This document shows, in pieces, positions 54,544-64,000 of a DNA stretch of 64,000 bases. The translations under genes and the position numbers were made by a program. The stretch is from positions 372,001-436,000 of the forward strand of contig JAMYHL010000013.1 in assembly GCA_025531455.1 (NCBI GenBank), read 5' to 3'. This DNA is from Apiotrichum sp. Y4204 (Eukaryota; Basidiomycota; Tremellomycetes; Trichosporonales; Trichosporonaceae). Within the stretch, counting starts at the first letter, position 1. The number at the start of each line of letters is the position of its first letter. The notes under the pieces were generated by a model. That model ran no database searches and had not been told where the DNA came from. It saw only the letters and a program-made list of their open reading frames with translations.

Positions 54544-54692
54544 AGACAATACTCGCTGTCGGCTATCCATGCACCCCCGTTTTTCACCACACCATCGACA
54601 TCTGGACCTTTTCCCCCACTCATACCACCCATCATCTGTAGTCTACTCATGCATGCAATATCTCCATTACCGATACGTACACTGCCTCTACT

Positions 54693-56651
54693 CTAGTGGC
54701 CCTCGCGCCTGCGCGGCGTAGCCCGCAGAATGTTGTCGACGCGGAGGATGAGCTGGTGTGAGCGGGGTTCATAAGTTGCAGCTCTCGGCTTGGGTGTAAT
54801 CTGCGCAGCCATTCCACTACTGAAACTGATACTCACCTCGGACGCCTCGGACGCGCTGACGACGACCTGCTTCTTGAGCTTGTAGCTCTCGGTGACGCCG
54901 AGCTCGCGCATCGATGCAACCTTGCCCTGGTCCATGTCGAGGCCGGCATCCGACTGGCCCTCGTAGTGCGCTGCGCGCAGCTTGGAGACAAGGTCGGACG
55001 AGTCGTAGCCGCCGTTGTCTGCGAGGATCGTGGGCATCTGGGTGTAAGCGGGATAACAATGGCGTGCGTCATCTCACCTGACGGAGCGCACGGGCAAAGC
55101 CCTCAACGGCGAGCGCACGCTTTCCGGAGACAGTGCGTGCGGCCTCCTCGACCGCACAGGACATGAGCATCTCGGCGCAGCCACCGCCGAGGGTGACGCG
55201 GGTCTCGCGGACGGTCTGAGAAAGAACGGACAGCGCGTCGTGGAGGGAGCGCTCGGCCTCGTCGACCATCTGCGAGGTGGCGCCGCGGAGGACGACGGTG
55301 CATGCCTGGCCGGCGGCGACGCCTGAGAACTTGATGAGCTTGTCCTCGCCAATCATAATCTCCTCAATCACGTCGCAGCGACCAATCTTGACCTTGTCGG
55401 GGTGGTCGAATGTCGAGGCAATCTCTCCGCCAGTGACAAGCGCCAGACGCTCAACACCCTCAAAGTCGGCGTGCTCAATCGACATGATGCCCTGATCGGC
55501 GAGCAGCTGCTCGGGGTAGTTGTAGATGAGCTGGCGGTTGACAAAGCAGGTGATGCCGTGGGATGCGATGGCCGCGACCTTTGCCTTCATCTTCTCCTGC
55601 GGGGATCAGTACTTGGCTGCCGCTATTCACGTACACGCTCAGCACGCTCCAGCTCGGCAAGCTTTCCGGTTCCCTCGACACGCACACGGGCGCCAAAGAT
55701 CTTGATCTTGTCCGTGTCCATGGCTGAGGTCAGCAGACAAAACTCTTTCCCACCCACAAGTGTTGGCAATCAGGATCTTCGCGTTCTCTATCCGCTTGGG
55801 GCTGTTGACGGCAATCTGCTTGTCGAGAATAAAGCCCTCGTCGAGGTACGAGTCAGTGAGTTTTCCGCCAACCTTCTTGATGATCTGGATGTGCTCGAGG
55901 TCAGTGGAGCCCTTGAGGCGGAGGACGGCGTCGACAGCGAGGTTGGCAAAGTAGTCCTTGTCCTGCGAAAGAACCTTGGACGAGAGAGTCGTGCGAGCAA
56001 TGTTGAGGAGGTCCTCACGGAACTTGACGGGGTCATTGCCGTGGTCGACGGCCGAGTCGGTGAGGGCCTTGAGGGCGGCCTTAGACGCGATACGGTATCC
56101 CTCAATGACAGTCTGCGGGTGGATCTTGGCGGTGGTCACGAGCTTCTCGGCCTCGCGGAGCAGCTCCGACGCAAGGACACACACCGACGTCGTGCCGTCA
56201 CCGACCTCGTCGTCCTGCACCTTGGAGATGTTGACGAGGATCTTGGCGGCCGGGTTGTCGAGCTGGATCGACTTGAGGATCGTCGCGCCGTCGTTGGTCA
56301 CAATGATGCTGCCGTCCGACATCGACTCTGATGCCGTTAGCCCTTGTTACGGTTTAGAACGTCTGCACAAACGCACGGAGAATCTTGTTCATGCCCTTGG
56401 GTCCAAGCGTCGACTTTACGAGGTCGCCGAGCGCCATGGCACCGACAAAGGACGAGAGACGCGCGTTCTCGCCGCGCTCCTCGGTGGCCTGTGTGTGAGC
56501 GTGTGGTCATAAAAGTGGGAGGTAGAAGGTCGCTTGAGAGCTGCTCTTAACTGAGTGGCCAGCAGCACAATGCCGACCTAACCACCGCGACGACGCCGCG
56601 TGTCCCGTGGTCCCCTCGACGCGCACTCACCTCATCCGCAAAGACGTTCAT
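54693..56651 (-). CDS. CCT2: Chaperonin TRiC/CCT subunit beta
   Basis: Seven exons: 56651-56631, 56488-56377, 56327-55758, 55723-55635, 55596-55078, 55037-54837 and 54752-54693 (523 aa, the usual length). It is one of eight paralogous subunits of the cytosolic chaperonin folding actin and tubulin. Visible motifs: [20 protein letters not shown] at the start, [51 protein letters not shown] (ATP site; catalytic Asp in GDGTT), and the apical/intermediate parts GGGCAEM and [20 protein letters not shown]. The beta-type N-terminus and [15 protein letters not shown] mark it as CCT2. Introns fall densely at the 5' end, as is common for housekeeping genes. Confidence 0.97.
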
Positions 56652-57183
56652 TATCGCAGCAGGGGTATTATTCGTTCAGTAGTCGCGGCAAGTTCGTTTT
56701 CGTTGACTGATTTTTATGTTACTCTAGAGATACCTCGCTGCGTTGGAGGTGAGAGGTGGTGTAGAATGTATAAAGGATCGCGGTTTTGGAGGTCGAAGAA
56801 TGTTGTCGAAACGTTTGGACCGACGTTGCTGGAGCCGCTGGATTCTGGGTGTCAACGCGACGATGAGCCAAAGTGAACCGCGTTTTTCCCACCCCTCAGC
56901 CACGCGGACAGACCGTCACGTGACCACTTCCCATCTCCATCGCTGCATTGCTCGTCTGTACCGCCATCACCATCACACCCAGCGACAAGGACATCCCAAG
57001 TAACGAGCAAACACACTACAAAGCCACACCACCATCAACATCTCCGTCGCCACCGCACACTGCGCATCGAGTTCAGCTATACTCTCTGGGCAAATTTTCT
57101 CTTGACAGAATCCGACGGACCCCGCACCACATCCACCTTTCCTCCTCCCTTCGCGGTATCTCCGCCTCCACCGCCGCGACACC
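56652..57183. promoter_or_regulatory. Divergent promoter region, CCT2 / cyclin C
   Basis: This 532-bp divergent spacer shows no gene. A CA/CC-rich leader precedes the cyclin C start. Confidence 0.45.
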
Positions 57184-58557
57184 ATGTCGTCCGACTTCTA
57201 CCAGTCGACACACGCAAAGTACTGGCTGCTGACGCGCGACGAGCTCGAGCAGGCGCGTGCCGTGGACCTAAAATACGCAACCCCGCACCAGCTGTACTGC
57301 CTGAACATCTTCTTTGCGTCGCTCATCCAGAAGCTCGGCAAGCGGCTTTTGCTGCGCCAGGTCCCCATCGCGACGGCGACAGTGTACTTTCGGCGGTTCT
57401 ACACCAAGAACTCTATCTGCGAGACAAATCCGTACCTTGTCCTTGCGGCGTGTGTCTTCGTCGCGGCCAAAGTTGAGGAAACTCCGGTGCATATCAAGAG
57501 CGTTGTTGCTGAAGCTAAGGTCGTCTTCACAGGTATGTTGGGGAGGAAGACGCAGCTGACGACAGAACACAACATTAAAATGTTCCCCGCCGAGCCACAC
57601 AAGCTGGGAGAGATGGAGGTGCGTTGACTGTCCGACCGTGTGATGCCTGCTTCCACCCGTCTGTCGTCCAAGCAGGCGTTCCTCACTATTACTCACACCC
57701 AGTTCTACCTCATGGAGGACATAGACTTCCACCTCGTAATCTTCCACCCATACCGCGCACTGTTGTCAATCACGGGCCGCGAACCCTCCGATACCGGGCG
57801 CTTTCCGAAATCGCGCGTGGATGAGGACATGGACGTCCAGCGCGCCGAGGCGGAGGAGCGGAAAAAGCGCGGCGTCGGGACGGCCAAGGGGCCGGGCGCT
57901 GCTGCTGCTGCAGCTGCGGCCGCGGACGAGTTCGAGGGCGAGGGCGAGGCGCAGCGCATGCGCCGGCTCATGGGGCGCGGGAGCGGCGAGGGCCTCATGG
58001 AGATTGACGAGGGGACGCTGCAGATTGCATGGTGAGCTTCCTCTAAGTTGCCCACAGCTCACGCCAGGTTCACATTAAACGACTCGTACCGCTCCGACGT
58101 GCCGCTGCTGTATCCGCCGTACATTATCGCCCTCGCGGCTCTGTACATAGCATTCACGCTTACAACAATGTCGTCGTCCGCGACGCGGACGCGCGCGTCG
58201 TCCTCGCAGATGAACACGCTCGCGGCGTCGATCGAGACCAACCAGGCGCTCGCGCTACCACCGCCACCAAAGGGCCCGGCAGAGTTTCTCGCCAGCTTCC
58301 AGGTCTCCCTCCCGACCCTGTTTGCCTGCGTGCAGGACATGATTTGCCTGTACCATGTGTGGGAGATCTTTGAGCCCGCACCGCCCCGGTCGTCGGCCAG
58401 CACCCAGCCAGTGCCCCCGCCGCCGAACCCCGATGGAGGCAAGTTTGGCCCCGACGATGCCGAGGCGCTTGTCCGCAAAATGATTGAGGAGCACATGGTC
58501 GACATGGGACATCCCGACGATGCGGGGCGTCCGACAAAGCCTCTCCCGTCAAAGTAG
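57184..58557 (+). CDS. SSN8: Cyclin C, Mediator kinase module
   Basis: Exons are 57184-57532, 57566-57618, 57703-58031 and 58068-58557 (406 aa). It partners Cdk8 in the Mediator kinase module, repressing or fine-tuning Pol II transcription. The first cyclin box is typical: MSSDFYQSTHAKYWLLTRDE, LGKRLLLRQVPIATATVYFR, NPYLVLAACVFVAAKVEE, then FYLMEDIDFHLVIFHPYR. The second cyclin fold includes NDSYRSDVPLLYPPYIIALA. Between the folds is a species-type insertion of about 75 residues, Glu/Arg- and Ala-rich. The C-terminus has a Pro-rich stretch. At about 400 aa it is longer than yeast (323) or human (283) cyclin C because of the insertion and tail. Confidence 0.94.
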
Positions 58558-58796
58558 CAAAGCTCGTTCGCTTCTGTCACATGTAGCCACGCTTAGGCAA
58601 ACTCCACACTACAACATCATATCATCCCCCTCAGCCCACTACCTCCCGCGCACACCCATCCTCTCATTCACCTCCATCCCCAGTTTGCACTCCCGCTTAC
58701 GCGTAGTTGTACCAATCATGCATATAGTACACCATGTAATCCGTAAGGAAAAAAGTTGATCTAATTTTGAGTCACCGTGGGGAGGGTATTATCTTC

Positions 58797-60873
58797 TTAA
58801 GCGAAGAGGCGCTTGGTGTACGAGTTGAGGCCGTGGACGCCGCCCTCGAGCTGAGCCGAGGCGGTACGGAGCTCGAAGCGGACCGTGCCGTCGCGCGCTC
58901 CGGCCTGGAGCTTCTCGATAGAGAGGACACCAGAGTCCTGCAGCGAGTGCTGGAGACCGGTGTAGAGGTAGGGCACGAACTTAGTGATCGAGCCCTTGTC
59001 GGCGACATCGCCCGAGACACCCTGGGCGACCTTGACGGTATCGGCCTCGGAGAAGTAACGAGCAGTGGCGGCGTTGTTGGCGGCAGTGGCGGGCTTTGCG
59101 CCAGGAGTCTGGGTGTGCTCCATGGCCTCAATCGAGCCCATACCACGGTAGAGCTTGACGCGCTTGCCGTCGTGGTAGAAGTACTCTCCGGGCGACTCGG
59201 TGGTACCGGCGAGCATACCGCCCATCATGACGGCCGAGGCACCGAGGGAGAGGGCCTTGGCAATGTGGCCGATGTTGCCGATACCACCGTCGGCAATGGT
59301 GGGGATGCCGAAGCGCGAGGCGAACTCGGCGACGGCGTGCACGGCAGTACCCTGGGGACGGCCGACGGCCATAACCTCCTGGGTGATACAGATGGAGCCG
59401 GAGCCCATACCGATACGGAGACCGTCGGCACCGGCGGCAATGAGCTGGGCAGCCTGCTCGCGGGTAACGACGTTGCCAGCAATAACCTCGAGCTCGGGGA
59501 AGGTCTCCTTGATCCACTTGATGAACTCGATCTGGTAGACCGAGTTGCCCTGGGACGAGTCAAGAACGACGACGTCAAGACCGGCCTCAACGAGGAGCTT
59601 GAGGCGGTCACGGTCGCCGGGGCGGGTACCGATGGCGGCACCGCAGTAGAGCTGCTTGGAGGAAGGAACCTTGGAGGCGAGGGGGAAGTTCTGGTTCTTG
59701 AGAAGGTCCGAGCGGGCGACGAGCGAGACGAGGTTTCCCTTGTCGTCAAGGATAGGGAGCTTGCCCTTCTTCGAGTCGCGGATGATGGTGTTGGCCTGCT
59801 CGAGAGTAATGCCGGCACGGCCGGTGACAACGTCGGTGGTCATAACCTCCTTGAGAGGGGTGTCGTCCTTCTGGAACTGAACGTCACGTCCAGTGACGAG
59901 ACCGATAAACTTGCCGCCGATCTTGCCGGTCTCTGTATTGTTAGTCATGAATGCCAACATCTCAATATGCGTGTGGGCAGCTATTCCCAGAGGTTCAGGG
60001 TACTAACCAGTGATGGGGACACCGCAGAAACCAAACTGCTCCTTGACAGCGAGGACGCTAGGACGTCAGCACGAGCAGACACATGGGTACAGATGCTCTT
60101 GGACACTGCCCACGAGTGGCGTGTAGTACTCACTCGCCAACGACGCAGTTGGGGCTCAGGCAGATAGGGTCGGCGATGAAGCCGTTCTCGTACGTCTTGA
60201 CGCGACGAACCATGGCGGCCTGCTCCTCGCCAGTGCAGTTGTGGTGGATGATACCAAGACCACCGTGGAGCGCAAGAGCGATAGCCATGCTTGCGAATTA
60301 GTACATAGTCCCGATAATGTCACGCGACGCGCCATGTTCTGCGATGTCTCGCAGCCCAGCACGCGTCGCGGCCATCACGCACCGGTCCTCAGTGACAGTG
60401 TCCATGGGCGACGAAAGGAAGGGGGTGTTGAGGAGAATGTTGCGGGTGACGCGAGTCTGGAGCGAAACCTCGGACGCCTGTAATCGATTGGTCAGCAACC
60501 GTGCGCGGGCGATAAGCAACAACAAGCGATATCCTCTTGCTTCCTCCGGTGACATCGGATTGACATCATTCGCGCAATCTTCGACGAGGCCCGTGCGTGC
60601 TTCCTTGTCTAAAGCCTCCAGATGTCGTGTCCACCTTCCCCCCAGCTCCAGACGCTCTCCAATACTCACGGGGAAGTCGATGTGGCCAGGGAGCATGAGG
60701 AAGTCATTGTAAGTGAGACCGCCGTGCTTGCGCGAGTCCATAAGCTCGGTGAGCGAGAGGCCGTCACCGCGGCCATACTGCTCAAGGAACTTGATGGCGT
60801 CCGCAGCCGCGAGGGGCTCGGCGGAGCGCTTGGGCTGGACTTCGGCAAGGGAGGCGTTAGCAGCGGCGGACAT
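58797..60873 (-). CDS. IMD1: Inosine-5'-monophosphate dehydrogenase
   Basis: Exons are 60873-60670, 60477-60383, 60289-60134, 60057-60008 and 59932-58797 (546 aa). It oxidises IMP to XMP, the committed step of guanine nucleotide synthesis, and is the target of mycophenolic acid. Motifs: [49 protein letters not shown], the CBS-type module ([29 protein letters not shown]), [20 protein letters not shown], then the catalytic loop [14 protein letters not shown] with the nucleophilic Cys, and [24 protein letters not shown] phosphate binding (here [12 protein letters not shown]). The C-terminus is [15 protein letters not shown]. The 192-nt first intron is long. Divergent from the ABC1 kinase fusion. 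Confidence 0.97.
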
Positions 60874-61689
60874 TTTTTCTATTCTAATTTTTGGACGGGG
60901 AGGGAGAGATGGATACAGATGTCGGCGGCGGTCGTTCGCTGCTGCTTGTTTTTGGGTTGGGATAAGTATCGACAGAGGTGTCTGGCCGTGCTTTCCCAAG
61001 AAAAGAAGAAGAAAGAAGAGAAAGAGAAAAGATTGCATCGCGGCCGCGAGGGAGGGGGAGGTCCGAGGGGGAGCGAGCGAGCAGCGCGGGTGCCGCCACT
61101 TGGTCCAGGCTGGCTGCAACCCACTCAGTCCACTGCAAGCTTCGACAAAAAGGAGACGCGTTGAGAGAAATTTTATAATGACGTGTACACACATTATTTA
61201 TAGATAGTGAGATTGCAGATTACCGATTGCTGATCCTCTGCTGATCTGCAGATCCTTGTGTCAGTGGCTAACCAACACTTCCTTTGCCGGAAGCATTCTT
61301 ATCACAAAGCCAGATGTCCCATTATAATTTGTTACATAATGTAATATCTGGACTCGCTTATGACGACAAGCACTTTGATGTTACCTGACACCACCGGCTG
61401 ACACCGCCGGCTGGCTTGGCCGGTCCATCTCTTTTTCTCGTCCCATTTCGTCATTGCGCACTGCGGATCTCTCCCCGCGCCCCCGCTCTCGGAGCGCTCC
61501 ATGTGGCCCAGCCGCTTTTTTACCCTGGCTATCAGCACATCGCAACCTCGACGACAAACCGTCATACCGGCCCCCCCCCTCCCTTCATCTTCATACATCC
61601 CGAACCCACTCTTGATCCCATGCCCCCTTCCTAGCAATCCTACACGTTGACGTTGCACTTCGTTCGACAAGCAACGTTCCCAAACCATC
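60874..61689. promoter_or_regulatory. Divergent promoter region, IMP dehydrogenase / DUF1992-ABC1K
   Basis: This 816-bp spacer has no gene. Features are an AAGAAGAAAG-rich purine tract just upstream of IMD1 (about 61000-61035), a relatively AT-rich centre (about 61170-61380) and a C-rich run before the next gene (about 61570). Confidence 0.45.
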
Positions 61690-64000
61690 ATGCTTCCCCT
61701 TCAGAGACGGGTTTTCGTCTCGGCGGGGAGAATCGCCCGGCGCACAGCGGCCAGCTACGCCACCACGCCAACGTCGGACACTGCCGCGCCGGGAACGCCC
61801 GCGCCGACAGCGGCAGACCAACGCGCGTCGCAGCAGCCGACATCTTCTCCCCAGTCGGAGCTCACTGGTGCCGCCAAGCTGTTCGCCGATGCTGCAAATG
61901 AGGAGTCGCCGAAGCAGTCACGCGACCACCTGGTTTTCGAGCAAGGTCCGGTCTGGACCGGCGACGAGTCGACCCAGGATGCCGTGCTCCGCATGCTCGT
62001 CGACGCGCATAAGCCGCTCCGCACCGGTGAAGGCATTTCGCACGACAGCGCGGATAAGCGCGTCAAGCAGTGGATGAAGAACCTGGACATGTCACCGCGC
62101 TCGAATGTGACGCCCAAGTCGGAGCCCATCCAGAGTGTGCAGACCGACGCGACTAAGGTTGAGGAGAACACGGATATGATGAACGAGCTTCTCCATCCCC
62201 ACCGGACGAATATTCCGCCGCATCTCCATCGCCCCTGGCACTCGACCTACACAGGCGAGAAAGCGGCGGCGGCGGCTGTGCCCCAGATCAAGTACGGCAA
62301 TATTGAGAAGCAAGAAGTCAACTACGAGAAACTGTTCAGCGACCTCGAGCTCCGCCTCAAGCCCGACGCCGACGGCACGACAAAACAGAAAGTGCGCGAA
62401 CTCAAGTCGTCGATCCGTCTGCAGGGACGCGTTGGTGGTGCGCGCGAGAGCGCTATTGACTACCGGCTTGGCATCGCGGACGGCGACATGACCAATGTTG
62501 GATCCCCGGATGAGAATATCGAATCCGATGACACGTTCAAAGGCAACCGACAGATCCGCGGAATGAGTGTTCTCGGTGGCAGACGCGGCGTTGGATCCGG
62601 AGTGCGTGCCTGGGCCGGTCTTGTCGAGGAACGCATCCAGGTGAGTAGCAGGTGGTGCTGAAAAGGCTCGTCCAGCACGTACTTACTTGCCCAGGGCGCG
62701 AAGGACTCCGGGATGTTTCAGAACCTCCCAGGCCGTGGTGCACCGATCATCTCTGATGAAGCTGAGAAGAATCCTAGTCTCGGGCTGAGCGAGGTGTTCA
62801 TGTGAGCTGCTCGCCATAAATTCCAGCTGACATCAGGAACCGCATCATCAAGCGGAACGATGCGCTGCCACCCTGGATAGAGCTCCAGAAGCAGGTGGAA
62901 CAGAGCACCAGGTCATTCCGTGAACTGCTTCTTGACAGCTACACCCGTCATCTCGTCCGAACCGTTTTGTCTACCAACGCTATCAACCCTCTTCCCCCGC
63001 TGCACTCGATTCCGGACCATGATGAGGCGTGGGAAGCTCGCGAGCTCAAGTTTCACACCGAGAGCATCAAGCAGATCAACGAACTCACCCGCAAGATGAA
63101 CACCCTCGCGCCGTTCCAAGCCCGCCGTGGCGTTCTCAACCTTGAGTACGAACTAAAACGAATTCGTGGCACCGTCTTGCGGGACCATGTGTGGGACGCT
63201 GTGAAGAAGCGCCGCGAGGAGATCCTCGATCTTGAGGCTCGCGGCCCTCCCCAGCGACGAAGCTTCCTCTCCGGTCAACTCGATGGTAAAATTGGAAACG
63301 GCATTCTCGGGCGTCTTGGAAGAGCTTTGGACCAGCCGCGCGACTCTGCTCCGGTTGGAGGTTCTGGCGGCTTCGCTCTCATGCCGGGTGGAACTGTCTC
63401 TGGCGGCAACTCGCAACACGGCGGAGGTGGTATGGGGCTGCTTATCTTTGCGGGTGTCGGCGTCGGCGTTGTCCTCTTCTTCCGCCGTCCGGTCGAGGCA
63501 GACGCTGCACCTGAGTCCGACTGGGCACCCCTGATCCCCCTGGTCGAGCCGCCCGAGCCCGAGCATTCGGAGTTTGTCGCTTCCTCCCCCGCTGAGCCCA
63601 AGTGGTCTGCCATTGAATTCGTGCGGCAGTACGTCCTCGAGCCGATCCTCACCGTTGTCCGTTTCCTCCACCTGGCGCTCCTGTTTGGTCCTGTTATCCT
63701 CACAGCGCCCATGCTCATGGTCGGCTCGCAAGGCCGCCGGCGGCGAAACCCCGTGGCGGATCCCGAGGAGAACTGGGGCGCCGTGTGGTGGTACGGCTTC
63801 CTGGTCAAGCAAATGGAGCGCGCCGGCCCCTCGTTCATCAAGCTCGCTCAGTGGGCCGCCTCGCGTGCCGACCTCTTCCCGGCCACGCTGTGTGAGCTCA
63901 TGTCCAAGCTCCACTCAAGCAACGACCCCCACTCCTTCAGGTACACAAAGCGCGTTATTGAGAAGTCCTTCGGACACAAGTTCGAGGACATCTTTGACGA
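61690..64000 (+). CDS. DUF1992 (DNAJC28-type) domain fused to ADCK2/Cqd1-like ABC1 kinase, 3' end outside window
   Basis: Exons are 61690-62640, 62695-62801 and 62837->64000, all in phase. The N-terminus is a mitochondrial presequence (Arg/Ala/Ser-rich, no acids for ~25 residues). A DUF1992/DNAJC28-like domain is recognisable from AWAGLVEERIQGAKDSGMFQ and NLPGRGAPI through NRIIKRNDALPPWIELQKQ and FRELLLDSYTRHLVR. After a linker, a TM segment (MGLLIFAGVGVGVVLFF) and amphipathic helices, the frame continues into an ABC1/UbiB-type kinase: GPSFIKLAQWAASRADLFP (family KxGQ motif, here KLAQ) and LCELMSKLHSSNDPHSF. This matches human ADCK2 and yeast Cqd1, inner-membrane proteins controlling coenzyme Q distribution. 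Catalytic residues lie beyond the window. Confidence 0.85.

Noticed and set aside
58767..60167. 466-codon plus-strand frame over IMP dehydrogenase
   Set aside because: Antisense shadow; the real gene on the minus strand has full family motifs.

Overview
The window is a 64 kb piece of a nuclear genome from a fungus, most probably a basidiomycete yeast of the Tremellomycetes (a Trichosporonales-like yeast is my best guess). The basis is GC-rich, strongly GC3-biased coding sequence, densely packed genes on both strands, very short introns (most 32-50 nt) with CTGAC/CTAAC branch-site-like motifs just before the 3' AG, and a fully eukaryotic gene set. I reconstructed exons by hand from splice signals and checked reading phase across every complete gene model. 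The order-level assignment is inference.

Layout, left to right. 1-767: 5' part of DNA ligase I (minus). 1295-4420: a Nup153-like FG nucleoporin with five RanBP2-type zinc fingers. 4421-6768: gene-poor, with an assembly gap. 6769-7656: a secreted repeat/beta-trefoil lectin. 8292-8363: tRNA-Asp(GTC). 9021-9428: a small mitochondrial one-TM protein. 9429-11064: noncoding, with a striking ACAAT/ATTGT cluster. 11065-12944: a Tag1-like type II membrane protein. 13554-15003: a Mak32-like PfkB protein. 15225-16052: histone H2A.Z. 16622-22216: NUP192. 22426-24293: gamma-butyrobetaine-type dioxygenase. 25088-29265: one reading frame joining a TBC (Rab-GAP-like) domain to an MTQ2/HEMK2-type methyltransferase. 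29359-30567: RMT2. 30745-31751: an AT-hook protein of unknown role. 31849-34516: AKR1 palmitoyltransferase. 35033-35589: APC11. 36199-36721: mitochondrial bS16. 37155-38523: RPA43. 38680-41320: SEC18/NSF. 41517-43033: SET5. 43061-44617: RKM4. 44618-46570: gene-poor, with a tRNA-like element. 46571-47795: P-loop kinase-like protein. 48047-50537: ubiquitin-specific protease. 51188-52870: STIMATE-family membrane protein. 53464-54543: RRG9. 54693-56651: CCT2. 57184-58557: cyclin C. 58797-60873: IMP dehydrogenase. 61690->64000: a DUF1992 domain fused to an ADCK2/Cqd1-type ABC1 kinase, running off the end.

The genes are mostly housekeeping and form no operon-like pathway. Themes do recur: nuclear pore and transport (two nucleoporins), chromatin and transcription (H2A.Z, SET5, cyclin C, RPA43), protein methylation of the translation apparatus (MTQ2, RMT2, RKM4), membrane traffic (TBC protein, AKR1, SEC18) and mitochondria (bS16m, RRG9, the small one-TM protein, the ABC1 kinase fusion). 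Pairs alternate between divergent promoters of 0.2-0.8 kb and convergent ends, the tightest being 27 bp.

The most notable points are the two apparent gene fusions, an APC11 whose last RING zinc ligand is Asp as in Rbx1, the zinc-finger nucleoporin with duplicated repeat units, and unexplained noncoding structure at 9.7-10.9 kb and 44.8 kb.
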